Origin: Cycas panzhihuaensis
Taxonomy: Eukaryota; Cycadophyta
Direction of reading: 5' to 3'
Length of the DNA: 64,000 nt
NCBI GenBank assembly: GCA_023213395.1
Contig: CM041465.1
Coordinates: 6,138,001-6,202,000, forward strand
Under the pieces are notes generated by a model, which saw nothing but the letters and a program-made list of their open reading frames with translations, had not been told where the DNA came from and searched no databases. The position numbers and the translations under genes are program-made. Below are positions 1 through 15,100 of the stretch, piece after piece; position 1 is the first letter of the stretch; each line of letters starts with the position of its first letter.

Positions 1-475
1 AGTTGTGAATGAGAGTGATAAGAAAATAAAAATTTTGAGAAGTGACAATAGAAACGAGTATGATAATAATACCTTTAATTAGTTTTGCCTTGATTATGGT
101 GTAAAATAGGAACTTATTATTAGGTATATCCCATAACAAAATAGTGTTATAAAAATAAAGAATTATACCATGATGGAGATGGCTAGGTACATGGTGCATA
201 TGAAGAACCTACTGCCATTATTTTAGGTAGAAGCTATTGTGATAACTATTTATATTCTTAATAGGATAGTGATAAAAGTTATTCATGGCATTACCCTTGA
301 GGAGTGTTGGACTGATAAAAAACCTTCCATTAATTACTTTAGAGTATTTAGTTGTATTGCATATGCACACATCCGAGATACACATCGAAAGAAGATAGAT
401 AATAAGAGTTTAAAGTGTATCTTTGTGGGGTACTTAGAAGAGAATAATAAAGAATAAAAAGCTTGTGAGCATCAC
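1..475 (+). pseudogene. Ty1/copia integrase fragment, decayed
   Basis: This is the C-terminal half of a copia-type integrase read on the plus strand. The core motif LRSDN is visible near position 40, followed by a damaged QQNG-like stretch near 130. A clean run follows at 239-457 with NRIVIK, the W of EECW, KPSINYFRVFSCIAYAH, RKKIDNKS and KCIFVGY, the usual end of the copia integrase. The same wording occurs in element C (14.0-14.5 kb), so the two are relatives. The frame is broken by stops and indels before 239. The fragment starts before the window and stops near 475, where unrelated gag sequence of element F begins, so the junction is a deletion or insertion scar. It cannot be functional. 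Confidence 0.8.
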
Positions 476-479
476 ACTT

Positions 480-1482
480 AATAGCCCACATAAAAACTAT
501 CATATTTTGTAATTAGTTTGTGTCTAATTGTGAGAGCATATCCACTTATATTTGAGGAGTTAATTGGACTTTTATTGCATGAGGAACAACACATAAGAGG
601 TTACATTGGTAGTAGTAACAACATGCCATTAACATCTTACTTCAAAAGAAGTTTCAGATAAATGCTCCTAAACAAATTCTACCATCTTCTCAAGCGTGAA
701 TGAATTCAAGAGCAAATTTTAAAATGATGTTACATGCACTTATTATAATAAGAAAGGTCAACATAAGAGAAAATATTAGAAAAAGAAAGGACTATAGGAA
801 GAAAGGTAGTAAAATTATCACCTTATCTATTAATGATAAGAAAGTATTAGTGTTCAATGCTATATTTGGTATGAATGGTACTTGGTACATTGATTCTAGC
901 ATATCAAATCATATTAATTTTTATAAAGATTAATTTAATGAGTTCAAAGTATTCTAGTATTATACTTGGTGATAATAGTCAATATAAAGTAGTCAAGCAA
1001 GGTAAAATCATTCTAAATTAATTTGGTCATAAGATTAAAATCTTTAATATACTTTATGGACCATCACTTAAGTATAATTTGCTTTCAATAAGTTGAATAG
1101 CTAAACCAAATTTGAAGGTTGATTTTAGTGCCATCAAGTGTATCATAAAGGATGGTGATTTTATAATCATTTAAGGAGATTAAGAGAATGACTTGTATAA
1201 ATTCTTTGGCACACCTTAGCATGGTCTTATTATATGTTCATTTAATGCTTTATGGTATGACCACTTTGGTCATTCAAATTATTATAGTTTTTAATTATTA
1301 AATAAGATAGAAATTATATGATCTTCCTTATAGTTAAGAAATATGATAAAATCTATAATGTATGTATACTAAGGAAGCAACACAAGGAGAAATTTGTTAA
1401 GTTCAAATAGTAGACTAAGGATAAATTGGAATTGGTTCATTTTGACTTATATAGACTAATTACATTAGTTTCACTAAGAGGG
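480..1482 (+). pseudogene. Element F gag C-terminus, protease and start of integrase
   Basis: Plus-strand copia gag-pol, broken by many stops and frameshifts. Near 545-590 a gag signature (FEELIGLLLHEEQ) is readable. At about 733-775 a zinc knuckle is recognisable as C-T-Y-Y-N-K-K-G-Q-H-K-R-K-Y, in which the second and last cysteines have become tyrosine. The protease site at 880-915 reads TWYIDSSISNH, where the catalytic D-S-G is now D-S-S. GAG-pre-integrase is seen near 1250 (LWYDHFGHSNYYSF), and the integrase start near 1430 (LELVHFDLY). The gene is interrupted at 1482 by element G. The damage is dominated by G-to-A and C-to-T changes. Confidence 0.78.
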
Positions 1483-1829
1483 TGTTGGGGTTAATGCCCC
1501 TCACCTAACACCCCCATATTTGGAGCATGTGAGTGCAAACTTTCTCATGGTAAGTTAAGATGAGTTTACCTTATTATGTTTTATTATTATTTTAATTCCT
1601 AGTTATTATTTTATATTTGTTTGAATTCTAGAGGTTGAGGAGATTTCCCTCCTCCTTCCTAAGTATATATCTTATGGGATGCATAACCCTAGTATTCATC
1701 AACACCGCCAACTATTGGAAATCAATTGTACTCTCTTCACAATGGATTAATGCAAAGCTCTTTCATAAGTGTACTTTAAGTATGCCTTGTTTTACATGCA
1801 TTTACCTGCTACTTTTGTAAATTCTAACA
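1483..1829 (+). repeat. 5' LTR of element G
   Basis: It starts TGTTGGGG, ends TTCTAACA and is followed directly by the primer binding site. It matches 8555-8897 along its whole length, with a 4-base indel near 1605. It contains an inverted repeat (GAGGAG at 1637, CTCCTC at 1649) followed by TATATAT at 1664, a likely core promoter. Confidence 0.88.
1637..1670 (+). promoter_or_regulatory. LTR inverted repeat plus TATA box (element G, 5' LTR)
   Basis: GAGGAG (1637-1642) and CTCCTC (1649-1654) form a short inverted repeat about 10 bases upstream of TATATAT (1664-1670). The same arrangement is kept in the 3' LTR at 8705-8738 and, on the other strand, in both LTRs of element H. Conservation of both arms and of the distance to the TATA box suggests a promoter element; this is inference. 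Confidence 0.5.
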
Positions 1830-1842
1830 TGGTATCAAAGCC
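1830..1842 (+). other. Primer binding site of element G (initiator Met tRNA)
   Basis: TGGTATCAAAGCC begins at the first base after the LTR. It complements the 3' end of plant initiator-Met tRNA with one change, as is usual for copia-type elements. Confidence 0.85.
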
Positions 1843-3700
1843 AATCCCAGTGCATAGCTTCTAGCTCTTTATTCACTTAACAAAAGTGCAGAATAAGAGT
1901 ACTCTTAAACTCCTAGTAGGTTGATCTACTCAATAAAGAAAACAATTTGAGATTTCATCCTCTTTGAAAAGAGATATTGTGATTTAAATTTATGATCTTC
2001 AATATATTTGATAATTTATTCTTCATATTTTTATATGCATAAATATATTTTATTATTTGGACTTCCATTGGTATTGATCTAAGGAGATCTATTATGTGAA
2101 AGCCACACTTATTCATAGTTATTTTTGGTGCTTTATATAAAGGATTCAAAGATCTGTTGGAGATCTGTTGAAGATAAACTCTAGTGAAAGCAAGATTTGA
2201 AAGCAACATTTATTGAATATTTCATTTGTTAAATATTTCATTTATACTTAAGAAATATTTGATATTTTGATACTTAAGAATTATTTGATCAATGTTTCTT
2301 TAGTATTTACAACCAAATAAATCGTATTTAGCACAACAATAGGCTAGTTTAATTAGTTTTTAAATTTATTTGATAAATGTCTCAGTTTCTATTATTTTTT
2401 ACCATTTTTCAAGGGTTTTGCAAGCTTCTTTGACTTCAATAGGTTGCTACGATCTCTGCACTACATGAAACTTTAGCAAGTGACTACTAGTTCTAATAAT
2501 GGTTGGGTCTACTTTGCAATGGAAGAATCCATTTGTCATTTCATCTATCCTAAGTGAAGAAATCTCTCCTAGAGCGCTAAGTACTCCTTAGGTGTGTGAA
2601 AACCCCACTACTTTTCTCTTTGTTTCTTTTATATTTCAATATATATTTATATTTAACCTAGTGTGTAGGCTTGGGTGCCCCTCCTCAGCTATTTTGAGAA
2701 TCATTAAGCTCTCCAGTAGCCCTCTTTATTCAGATCTAATGCCATCCCATTGGTTGATCTGTGTGTCCTCAATAATATTCAATTGACCTATTTGTGAGTG
2801 TCTTTTGTTGAGCTTATTTACATTTTTTCATTTTCCTCGTTAATGTCTTAATAAAGATAAAGCACAAGGTGTAAGGTGGACTCCTTTTTGATATTATAAT
2901 CCTTCAAGATTTAGGTCTTTATCCTTGCATTACGCTACTCTGGGATCTGTCATGGATTCCTGTACTTGTTTTGCCTTGGAGTTTGTCGTGCTTAGCCCTT
3001 CGACATCCTGGTAGCACTCTTTAGTCTAGGATACACTCTTCTCTCTACATTTGACTATCCTCCTAATATACTTCCAAACTCGTCATAACATTGGTTGGTT
3101 TCCTTTTTGCATGGAGAAGCTGCAAGTAAACAAAATCTAGCTTCCCTTCTTGCCTAATACACCTTACTGTGTAATTTCCAACATTTTAAATTCTGGGATT
3201 CTCTATGATAATTGATCGTGTCCTAGTGCCTTATTTCAAACCAAGTTGCCAAGCATTCAAATCTTTTTGGACTATTCATAAAGGAGGGGGAAACATAATA
3301 AGTGATTCTACAGATTCCCATTGTTGAAGTAGAGGTAACCTTCTATAGAACTACATGAGTGTTTGTTCTTCTACTAAATAGAAGCCAGTTAAAGAAGACC
3401 TGGCGAAGTGAGACATCTATCAAACTCTAGATATAGAAGTAAAATAATGGAATTATTGAAGTAAAAATCCATGGATCATTTTTGCGCCGATCTCTCACAA
3501 TCTTATGCATGTATTGTAAAGGTATACTATGAAAGACACTCACATGGAGTCGCATTACAGTCATCATTGGAACCACAGGGCATGTATATATTGCCATAGG
3601 ATTAATATAGAAGGGATTCAATCATTTTTTGATAGAATTTAGATCATTTTTTGTGTGAGTGTATTTGCTTGTTCGACTGTCATTTTTTGCAAGTTTTTTC
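1843..3700 (+). other. Left part of the element G leader, no gene recognised
   Basis: A+T-rich sequence without a long reading frame. The stretch at about 2900-3620 is less A+T-rich than its surroundings. A 42-codon plus-strand frame starting with ATG at about 3470 (MDHFCADLSQSYACIV...) and a 64-codon minus-strand frame at 3427-3621 overlap there; neither could be assigned to a family. Because leaders of related elements in this window hold captured gene pieces, 2900-3620 is a candidate for one, but nothing proves it. Confidence 0.4.
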
Positions 3701-3720
3701 TTTTATTTTAAATATTTTTG

Positions 3721-5990
<2,270 letters not shown>

Positions 5991-7832
5991 GCCCCCCTGT
6001 AGTGATTGAATCAATATATTTTTGGATCATTTTTTGATTATTTTTCGATGAAATTCCTCCGTCTGTTAATTGTTGGTTAATAAGCGATCATTTCTTATCA
6101 ATTTATTTTATTTTTTTGTAAAGTTTATAAAAGATTAATTGAATTTGCTGTGATTTTAGATCTGTGGGTGTATTTAATCTTTAGCCCTCTATGCCATACC
6201 TTCTTGGTTACGTTCGGTCTCATATGACCATGTTCTTATCCGTTAAAGGGGTAGATTCAAAAATTTTATAAGTTTTTTTTTTAAATTTTGGTTTTGAGGG
6301 AATTAATCACTTTTGATAATATTTGATATCTGGAGCCCCCATTTAGGGTTAGCAGCCAATCTCGTGGGGCCTGCATGTGACCAGTAGCCTAATCAAAAGG
6401 GGCTAGTCTACTATATATTTCAAATGTTTCATTTTCTAGTTTTACATAAAGAGAATTGTTCAATTTTTTAGTTGTATCTTTGCATTAAAGAGTTAGAGTT
6501 TTATAAAGTTTGACTCCTTGGATTCCTATTTTAGAGCTTTAGAGACTGGTATCTTCCTTTACTTAATTTGAGCTAATTTTCATAGTACTTGATTAGGTCA
6601 AAGTTGACCTTTATTTATTGAGCTTATTTCATGAGGCATAAACGAGTCTATATACAGTTTCTTCAATATCTTGAGCTCTACAACTCCCAATCTTAAACTG
6701 TCTAAACCATTTGAAAGATATTTTAGAGATCTTCATAATAGAATAACTTTCACTTTATTTTGTAGGTTGTTCAAGCCTCTTGAATTAAAGTTCTGATTTA
6801 GTCCTGCTTAGATAGTTTGGTGACATTTTTTTTAGCTAAAACTTTTTCAATTAAATATATTTGGTTAATATCTACATCCTAACTAATTATTAACAACATT
6901 CATTAGTATCTATAAGACTTATAAGCTAATTTTGTAGCTCTTTAGCATTTTTTGGCTTCTAAAGTAAAATGAGCCTTTATCACATTCAAAACTAAAACTG
7001 GGTACTTCTTACCTTGGTATTTCATTTCTATTATATTTGAAAGTATCTCTAAGCTATTTTCTTACTTGATAAAGGAGATTTTATTAAATATTGGTGCTTG
7101 TTTAAGGTCATTTTATCTTCTTGTTTGTTTATCAAGTATACTATATTTTTTAAAGGATTTCTTTAAAGAACTCATTCTCATCTTACTTATATTTCACCTA
7201 GAAGCATTTACAAATAAATTTTTATGTACTTGAGCTCTCTTTTCATAAGTTGAAGGGATTTTAAGTTGCTTAAGGCCCCCTCACATTCCTTGAAATCATT
7301 TATGTGCATCTTTGTATAAAAATTGATATATTTGTTGATACATTCAAGATTTAAGTCCTTCATTGCATTTTACATACTCCATAAGGTTTCTTATATATTT
7401 TGGGTAAAAAGAACATAAGCATTAATTATTTATTTTGAAAAGAATTGATTAGTTATCTAAAGGATTCATCTTCTTTATTTGAAAAGTTTTTTAAATATTT
7501 GAAAGCTCATTGATTCATTTATAGATCCTTCATTTGATTCATTTGAAAAGCATTAAGAGTTGTTTCAAGATTCTTTGTTTAAGGAGATTTTCTTATTAAG
7601 ACATCCTTGCATCAAAGCATTCAAATTAAAAAAACATAAACATTCTTTTAGCTCTCATTCTTTTAAGCAAGTTATTTATTTTGTTATTTAAATAAAAGGA
7701 GAAAGGATTGTATATTCACATCTACATTACTTCATTAAAAGAAATATTTATTGTGATTCAAAAGCTTTAAGAAGATATACTTTTTTTGTTCAAGATTGAT
7801 TCGTAATTAAAGGTTATGATTAAGTAATTACA
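5991..7832 (+). other. Right part of the element G leader, no gene recognised
   Basis: A+T-rich non-coding sequence between the AT array and the gag-like gene. No reading frame above about 60 codons, no RNA gene and no repeat shared with the rest of the window were recognised. A short, less A+T-rich patch around 6330-6410 (GGAGCCCCC, GGGGCC) stands out but was not identified. Confidence 0.4.
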
Positions 7833-8543
7833 ATGAGAATGATTGAGAATAACACGAGGTTTCCCATATTTGATAGGATAAATTTTTATATTTAAAGATG
7901 TATGTTAAAATCTCACTTTGTTGAAAATGACTTATGAAAAATCGTAAAACATGGTTACCAAGTGAATGAACCTAATTTTAGAGAAAACTTTAAAAAAGAT
8001 AATGAAGTCTTAATACAAATATTTTATACCATAAATAATGATGTATTCACTCATGTTAGTGATTTAATCACATCAAAAAATATCTGGGATACCATAGAAT
8101 AAATTTATGGGGGGGAAATTTGAAAATTAAATAAATTTAACTATATTGATGATGTGTTTCCTGTGAAACAGATGGTAGAGCAGGTAAATTTTGATGAAAA
8201 GACTACTGTTGCAAGTATTTTTTAAGATTCCAATAAGATCAATGAACACAATAATATATTTGATAAGATTGTATATACATAAGACACAATTGATTCCCAT
8301 AAGGCACAATATTAAGAATACCAAGTCAAAGATGGAGACATTGCTACTCATTCAAAGAAAGTCATACCTATTTAGAAACCACTTGATATACTTATTATTG
8401 AAAATATGACATTACAAGTTAATGACCACATTAAGGATGGAGATAAAATTACAAGACATGAGTTCAATCTCTTTTTCAAAGTGTACCTAAAGTATTTATT
8501 CCACAAGTTTAAGGAGAAATTGAAGATGTATGTGATGAGAATT
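7833..8543 (+). pseudogene. Gag-like protein of element G, decayed
   Basis: Starting at ATG 7833 the plus strand reads a copia-type gag (UBN2-like): a start with FPIFDRINFY, then NFRENFKKDNEVL and NNDVFTHVSDLITSKNIWDT, the usual helical gag core. Stops interrupt it at several former glutamine positions. The C-terminal part (8406-8556) reads LFHKFKEKLKMYVMRIKEE and runs straight into the purine tract and 3' LTR. Element H encodes the same tail (QFHKFKEKIQVFV), so this is a family-specific C-terminus rather than chance. No protease or polymerase follows. The protein would package RNA if it were intact; it is not. Confidence 0.7.
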
Positions 8544-8554
8544 AAAGAGGAGAA
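8544..8554 (+). other. Polypurine tract of element G
   Basis: AAAGAGGAGAA lies directly before the 3' LTR start TGTTGGG and is the expected primer for plus-strand DNA synthesis. It overlaps the end of the gag-like reading frame. Confidence 0.8.
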
Positions 8555-8897
8555 TGTTGGGATTAATATCCCTTACCTAACACCCCCCACATTTGGAGCA
8601 TGTAAGTGCACACTTTCTGATGGTAAGTTAAGATGAATTTACCTTATTATATTTTGTTCTTATTTTAATGTTATTATTTTATATTTATTTAAATTCTAGA
8701 GGTTGAGGAGGTTTCCCTCCTCCTTCCCAAGTATATATCTTATGGGGTGCATAAACCTTGTATTCATCAACACCATTAATTATTGGAAATCAATTGTACT
8801 CTATTCATAATGGATTAATTCAAAGATCTTTCATAAGTATACTTTAAATATGACTTGATTTACATGTGTTTACCTACTACTTTTTAAAATTCTAACA
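8555..8897 (+). repeat. 3' LTR of element G
   Basis: TGTTGGG...TTCTAACA, homologous to 1483-1829. It carries the inverted repeat GAGGAGG/CCTCCTC at 8705-8722, perfect over 7 bases here, and TATATAT at 8732. The target duplication GAGAG follows at 8898. Confidence 0.88.
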
Positions 8898-11300
8898 GAG
8901 AGAATGTACTTCATGAACTTCATTAATAATTTAATGAAGAGAACTTAGGTCTACCTTCTGAAAAATAAGCCTGAAGAATTTATAAAATTTAAGGAGTTCA
9001 AGGTGGAACTAGAGAACGTTTCTAGGAAGAAGATCAAAATTCTAAGGAGTGATAATAGAGGTAAGTATATATCAATTGAATTTACTAATCTATGCAAAAA
9101 TCATGGCATTCAATGTTAATTAGATAAATCTTATATACTATAATAAAATGTCATATCTAAAAGAAAAAATTGCACCATCGCTGAGATGGTTAGATGCATG
9201 CTCAAGGCTAAAAATGTCTCAATTGGTTTTAAGGGTGAAGTTATGAATACAATTGTGTACTTATTGAATAACAGTCTAACAATAATTGTTTAAAATATGA
9301 CTCCTAAAGAAGCTTGGATAGATAGAAAATACTCAATTTATAATCTTTGAGTGTTTAGATGTGCTGCTTTTATATATGTGCCTAATGTAAATAGATAAAA
9401 GCTTAATGATAAAAGTCATAAGTGCATTCTTATTAGGTATAATGAATCATCCAAAGCTTATAGGCTCTAAGATCCTTTAGAGATGAAGATTGTAATAAGC
9501 AAGGATATTCTATTTAATGAGTTTGATAAGGAAATTATCTTCATTGTAAATGTTGACACCAAAGAAAAGGAAATAAAAAATAAAATTGATGAGAAGTATG
9601 AAGAGAGTGAAGAAATTCTTGTAAATGTTCCGTCTTCCTCCTTTCCTCTTAAAAGTTTATGCAAATGGTATATGCAAACCATTAAAGATTCCAAGATTGA
9701 TGATATTAATATTGATGTAGGTGTTCATATATAGAGCAAGGTCAACTATGCCTTGATGTCAAATATATTAAACACTAATTAACCCCTATCACTTATTATA
9801 GTTAAGGATATATGTCATTGGTAGTCAACTATATAGAAGGAGTATAACTTTATTCTTAAAAATGACACATAAAATCTTCTTGATCTTTATTTATATAAGA
9901 AGTCTATTAGTTGCAAATGGATTTACAAAGTATTGATCCAATGATTCTAGTAATAAATACAAGTCTTAACTTGTAGCCAAGGGATATGCATAGACCAAAG
10001 GTATAGATTTGAACAAAATGTTTGTACCTATAGCTAGAATGCTAGTAAATCTTACATCTAATTTTTATTCAAAACTCCACAAGTTAGATGTTAAGAGTTC
10101 TTTCCTCCATGGCATTCTTAATGAGGAGGATTAACTATAACAACCTAAAGGTTTTGTATAAGTTGGTAAGGAGGACCTTGCATACAAATTAAAGAAAGCC
10201 CTTTATAGTCTCAAATAGGCACTAAGGGTATGGTATTTATGCATTAATAATTATTTTATTTCTTCTTGGTTTAAAGTTTATATATAAAATATGAGGATAG
10301 AAAGATATTTATTATACTTATATATGTTGATAACCTCATCATTATTAGCAGTAATACCTCTCAAATCAACTATTTCAAAAAGTAACTTTATGAAACTTTT
10401 GAGATTTTTGATCTTGGTCTTCTACGTTACTATCTTACTATGGAATTTTAGTAGAAAGGTAACAATATTTTTGTATCTTAGTCCAAATATGCATATAGTT
10501 TATTGAGATGTTTCTATATAGAGGATTCAAAGTTAATAACTACCTCTATGGAAGTAGGTCTCAAATTGACTAAGGATGTTGATGATGGGACTATTGATGG
10601 TACTTTATATAGGTAACTAGTGGGTAGTCTTATCCACCTTACTAATACTACATTTGATATTAGGTATGTTGTTGGTGTTGTAGCCTAATTTATGAGTATT
10701 TTATCCATCTCTTATTGCAAGGTAATAAAGTGAATACTAAGACATATTAAAGGTATTATTAGATTTGAGCTTTTATTCTTTAGAGTTGATGAGTTTAGAC
10801 TACATGCCTTTACAGACTCAAATTAGGTAAGAGACGTTGATGATGAGAAATCTATATTAGAATATGCATTTGCATCTAATTCTAGTATGATATCTTAGTA
10901 TAGCAGGAACTAAGCCACAATCTCTTTATCTTCCACTAAGGAAAAGTATAAGGTAAAAATTGTAACTACTTTTGAATTAATATGGATAATAAGGCTACTT
11001 GGTCACTTTGAACTTTAGCAAGATACTTTTACACCACTATTTTATAATAATGAGGGTGCAATCTAATTTTTAAATAATCTAGTCTTCCACATTAGGAGAA
11101 GGCATGTGGGAGTTCATCATCACTTTATTTGGGAGCATGTATAATACATAACAATTGAGTTGATCTATTGTCTAACTAAGGATTAACTTGTTGACATTCA
11201 CATTAAGGCATTAAGTTGCGAGAAGTTTGTGAGGTTCAAAAGTCTCTTATTTGTGAGAGATAAGGAATTACACATTATGAGGGCATATTAAAAATAATAT
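8898..11300 (+). pseudogene. Element F pol: integrase, RT and RNase H, decayed
   Basis: Continuation of the element F polyprotein. Integrase core: KIKILRSDN at about 9030, then KNCTIAEMVRCMLKAKN and a C-terminus ending at a glycine-poor IRYNESSKAYRL near 9460. The RT begins with a decayed CKWIYK (about 9915), has LYSLK-stop-AL at about 10200-10220 where a glutamine codon became TAG, and a catalytic box YVDN at about 10323-10334 instead of YVDD. RNase H remnants include HAFTDSN (about 10800) and LSSTKEKYK (about 10930). The last recognisable codons are near 11280. Dozens of stops; not functional. Confidence 0.78.
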
Positions 11301-11801
11301 CTAATTACTGATAAGTTAAATTAGGTAGGTCTTCTTATAAATTGTATGTCTATTATTTTCTCTCACATTTGAGAGCATGTCCATGTTGTAACCAATAGTC
11401 TTTCATATGCAATAACATGTATAAGTTGTATCTATTATTTCCTTCTATTTCTACTTTATTATTTTCTTTCACACTCTTATTATTTATGACAATTGATCTT
11501 ATTCATTATGCAATAGGAGCATATCGATGAGAGATCATTATATACATTATGATCTAATGAAATTTTATTTATTATTGTATATCACTTTACAATTATGTTC
11601 TTATTTTAAAATCATATTCTTATTATTTTCACTTTGATTTTTAACATTAGTTATGTGTTTCTTCATTGTTAGGCAATTATTAGTTGTTAAATTCAAATTG
11701 TTATACTTCTAAAATTAGTTTTAGAGGTGAAATTCTATTCAAATGTATTGCATTAAGCTTATATTAAGTTGTGTATGGTCAAGATATATTTGGTACCTAC
11801 T
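11300..11801. other. A+T-rich tail between element F and element C
   Basis: This should contain the 3' LTR of element F, but no second copy was found in the window, so its limits cannot be drawn. No reading frame or RNA gene was recognised. Confidence 0.4.
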
Positions 11802-11806
11802 TGTAG

Positions 11807-12148
11807 TATTAGAAATCACAAACAAATAGATCATTTATGTATACAACAAGAATGAAATGAACAAGTATATAATACAATTAATGTAGAAAATCTTATGGTA
11901 AAAACCCACCATGAAATATGGATTATGTTGATATAGAATCATCAAATATAATGGACTTTGAATCCCTTTAAATAGATCCATAAGTGCCTCGTATATTACA
12001 ATGATATTACATCTATTGACTTATAATAATATTACATTATTACATCACATATATTTGCACAATAATATACCATGTTCATATATATCTACACAATAATGTA
12101 CCATATTTAAATTAATCAAGTGAAGTAGACTATAATGCCACTCTAACA
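11807..12148 (-). repeat. 3' LTR of element C
   Basis: On the plus strand it runs from TATTAGAAATC to CTCTAACA. It pairs with 25267-25577; the first bases TGTTAG of the partner have become TATTAG. It is about 30 bases longer than its partner because of an indel near 12060-12110. Confidence 0.87.
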
Positions 12149-12157
12149 TCTCCTTTT
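12149..12157 (-). other. Polypurine tract of element C
   Basis: On the minus strand AAAAGGAGA stands directly before the 3' LTR start TGTTAG. Confidence 0.75.
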
Positions 12158-12159
12158 AA

Positions 12160-15100
12160 TATAAATGTGGGATCTTGAAGTCTTCCTAGGTGTTGGCCTA
12201 ACCTTTCTCTTTATCCTTATTGATAGATCCCCCCTCAAGGATAACTTCACTAAGTCCTAAATTTACACAAATCTTAATAAAGCAATCTTTAGTAAGAGCT
12301 TTGATAAATATGTACACAAGTTATTCTTCACTTGGATAAAACTCAACTTATAACTTCATTGATCTAATCTTCTCTTAGATGTAATAGTGTTGAATCTTAA
12401 TATACTTTGTACGTACATGAAATTATAGATTTTTTGAAAGACAAATAGCACTTTTAATTATTAATATATATAATAGGTTTGTTAAAAGATATTCCAATAG
12501 TCTCTAAAAGTCCTTGTAACTATATAGTTTCCCTCGCACTGATACTTAGTTCTTAGTACTCAAACTCTATAGAAGATAATACAATAGTGGATTGATTTTT
12601 AGATTGCCATGATATAAACCCATTGTTAATACCAAAAACATATCCTGTAGTTGATATATGACCTTCAACATCTCCATGCCAATTAGCATCAGTATACCCA
12701 TGCAAGTTTACCTCTCTACCACAAAGGTATTCAAGGCCAAGATTAAGTATTCCCAATATACTTAAAAATCCTCTTTGAAAAAACCTAATGAACCTAAGGG
12801 ATTCTTCATGTAAAGAGATATTAATCTAATAACATAAGCAATATTAGGCCTAGTATGAGTTAAGTAAATCAAACTCCCTACTAATTATCAATATAAAGTC
12901 CCATCTATAGTTGGCTTATTCATATCCTTTAGAAGTTTTATGCTCTTTACACATGGTATCTATGTTGATTTGCAATCCTTCATATTGAATATGTCAAGTA
13001 GGTTTTTAATATACCTTGATTGCAACATCATGATGTGATCATCCATTTGCCTAATATCAATGCCTAAGAAGTAATGAAGACACCTTAGATCTATCATATC
13101 AAAAGTATATCCTAAATAGGTCTTTGTAGCTATAATAATCATATTACAATTTTCTATAAGAATAAGGTCATCAATATATAACATAATAACAACTATTATA
13201 GTTCCACTCTTTCGAATATAAAGACTTGGCTCTAATTCTATTATCACAAAACTATCTTCCTTTAATCTAGCATTGATCTTATCATACCAAGCATATGGTG
13301 CTTATTTTAATCCATAAAAAGATTTTTTCAAGTGACACACTAAATGCTTCTAACCTTCATTCACAAAACCAAGAGGTTAAGCCATATAAATCTCCTCTTC
13401 AAGTCTTTGTTAAGGAATGTTAACATTATGTCTATTTGATATAACTCCCAAATAAACATAGTCACTAAAGTAAGGATCAATTAGATTATTGACATCTTGG
13501 ACATTAGTATAAATATATCCTCATAGTTGATTCCTCCTTTATACTTGAAACCCTATGTAATAAGTCTAGCCTTATACTTATCTACCATTCTATTAAAGTA
13601 ATACTTTATTGACCTACTTGTAACTGACCAGGTTCTTAGATAGAGGTAAAGGAACTAAATCCTATGTATTATTCTTCATTATTGAATTATACTCCTCCTC
13701 CATTACAACTCTCCATTATGGATATTCTTTTGTTTCCTTACATGAAATAGGATTACTAGAATCATTGGTATCCACTAATAAAGTTTGACTAGCATGTTGA
13801 CTCTTTGTTCTCTGACCATCTTCAAGATCTTCAACCATCATATTAAAATACTTGATGGCCCTCCTAGGCCATAATGGGATATAAGGTGTTGTCTATGCAT
13901 TGACTTATAATGTCTCTTCATCATTACTCCCACTAGGTCCTTCCTTTATTTCTGATACAATGTTAGGCTTATGAACCTCTACACCTGTTGAAATATGGCT
14001 TAGAAAGGGAAGAAGTGGAAGATAAAATCTATCTTTAGATGACCTCTCAATATGATACGTCATTGACTCATCAAACTTAACATCTTAACTAACCAAACGT
14101 TTCTTCCTACATGGATCCCAAAGTTTGTAAGCCTTACTCTCTTACAAGTACCCCAAAAAATACACTTCAGGCTCTTACAATCTAACTTCTTTCTATGTAT
14201 GTATGGGATGTGTGCATATGCGATGCATCCAAATATCTTAAAATAATTAATGGAAGGTTTGTAACTGGTTTTAATATTTTTTGGAGGTAATACTATGAGC
14301 AGATTTAGTAGCAATCCTATTCATAATATAAATAGTTATCACAATAGTTTCTACCCAAAACATAGGAGAGAGATACTTAGCATGCACCATACACCTCACC
14401 ATCTCTATTATGGTATGATTCTTCCTCTCTACAACACCATTTTGCTGTGGGGTATACGGGATATCCAACTTCTATTTAATACCATGATCAAGGTAGAACT
14501 AATTAAAGGTATTATTATTATACTCCTTTATATTATCTCTCCTTAAAATTTTTATTTCTTATCATATTCATTTTTAACACTAACTTTCCATTCACAAAAT
14601 CGATCAAATACATCAAACTTATTCTTCAAAATATATGCCCAAGCTTTTCTACTTTAGTCATCTACAAACACAAGGATAAATGGAGCACTAGAAATAGAAG
14701 GATTAGATAAAGGACCCATCAAGTTAATATAGATAAGTTCTAACTTCTCCTTTGCTCTCCATACACTATCTCTCGAAAATAGATAATGATGGTGCTTTCC
14801 ATACATATATCCTTTACAAACACCCTTTGAACATTGGCCATATGGTAACTCTACCACCATCTTCAATCTATTTATTAAGTTAGTACTTCTATAGTTAAGA
14901 TAAACCAAATGCCCATGCCATAACTTACTTATATCAGTAATACTAGTAACAAAAGCATAAGAATCTTGTTGGGCTCTAAATTTCTCAAACACCCAAAAGT
15001 TATCTTGTACTCTCCTAGTAGCAACAATAGAAAAGTTCTTCTTAGGATTCTAAACTATGTATCTATTATTGTAAAGATTAATTTTCATACCTTACTTGCT

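Noticed and set aside
36-475. CRISPR or prokaryotic features anywhere in the window
   Set aside because: No direct repeats with regular spacers, no operon-like spacing and no ribosome binding pattern; everything recognised is plant retroelement or plant gene fragment.
8555-8897. Solo LTR
   Set aside because: It is preceded by a purine tract and a gag-like gene, and a partner LTR with primer binding site exists at 1483. The flanking 5-mers match almost exactly across the whole 7.4 kb, so it is the 3' LTR of element G.
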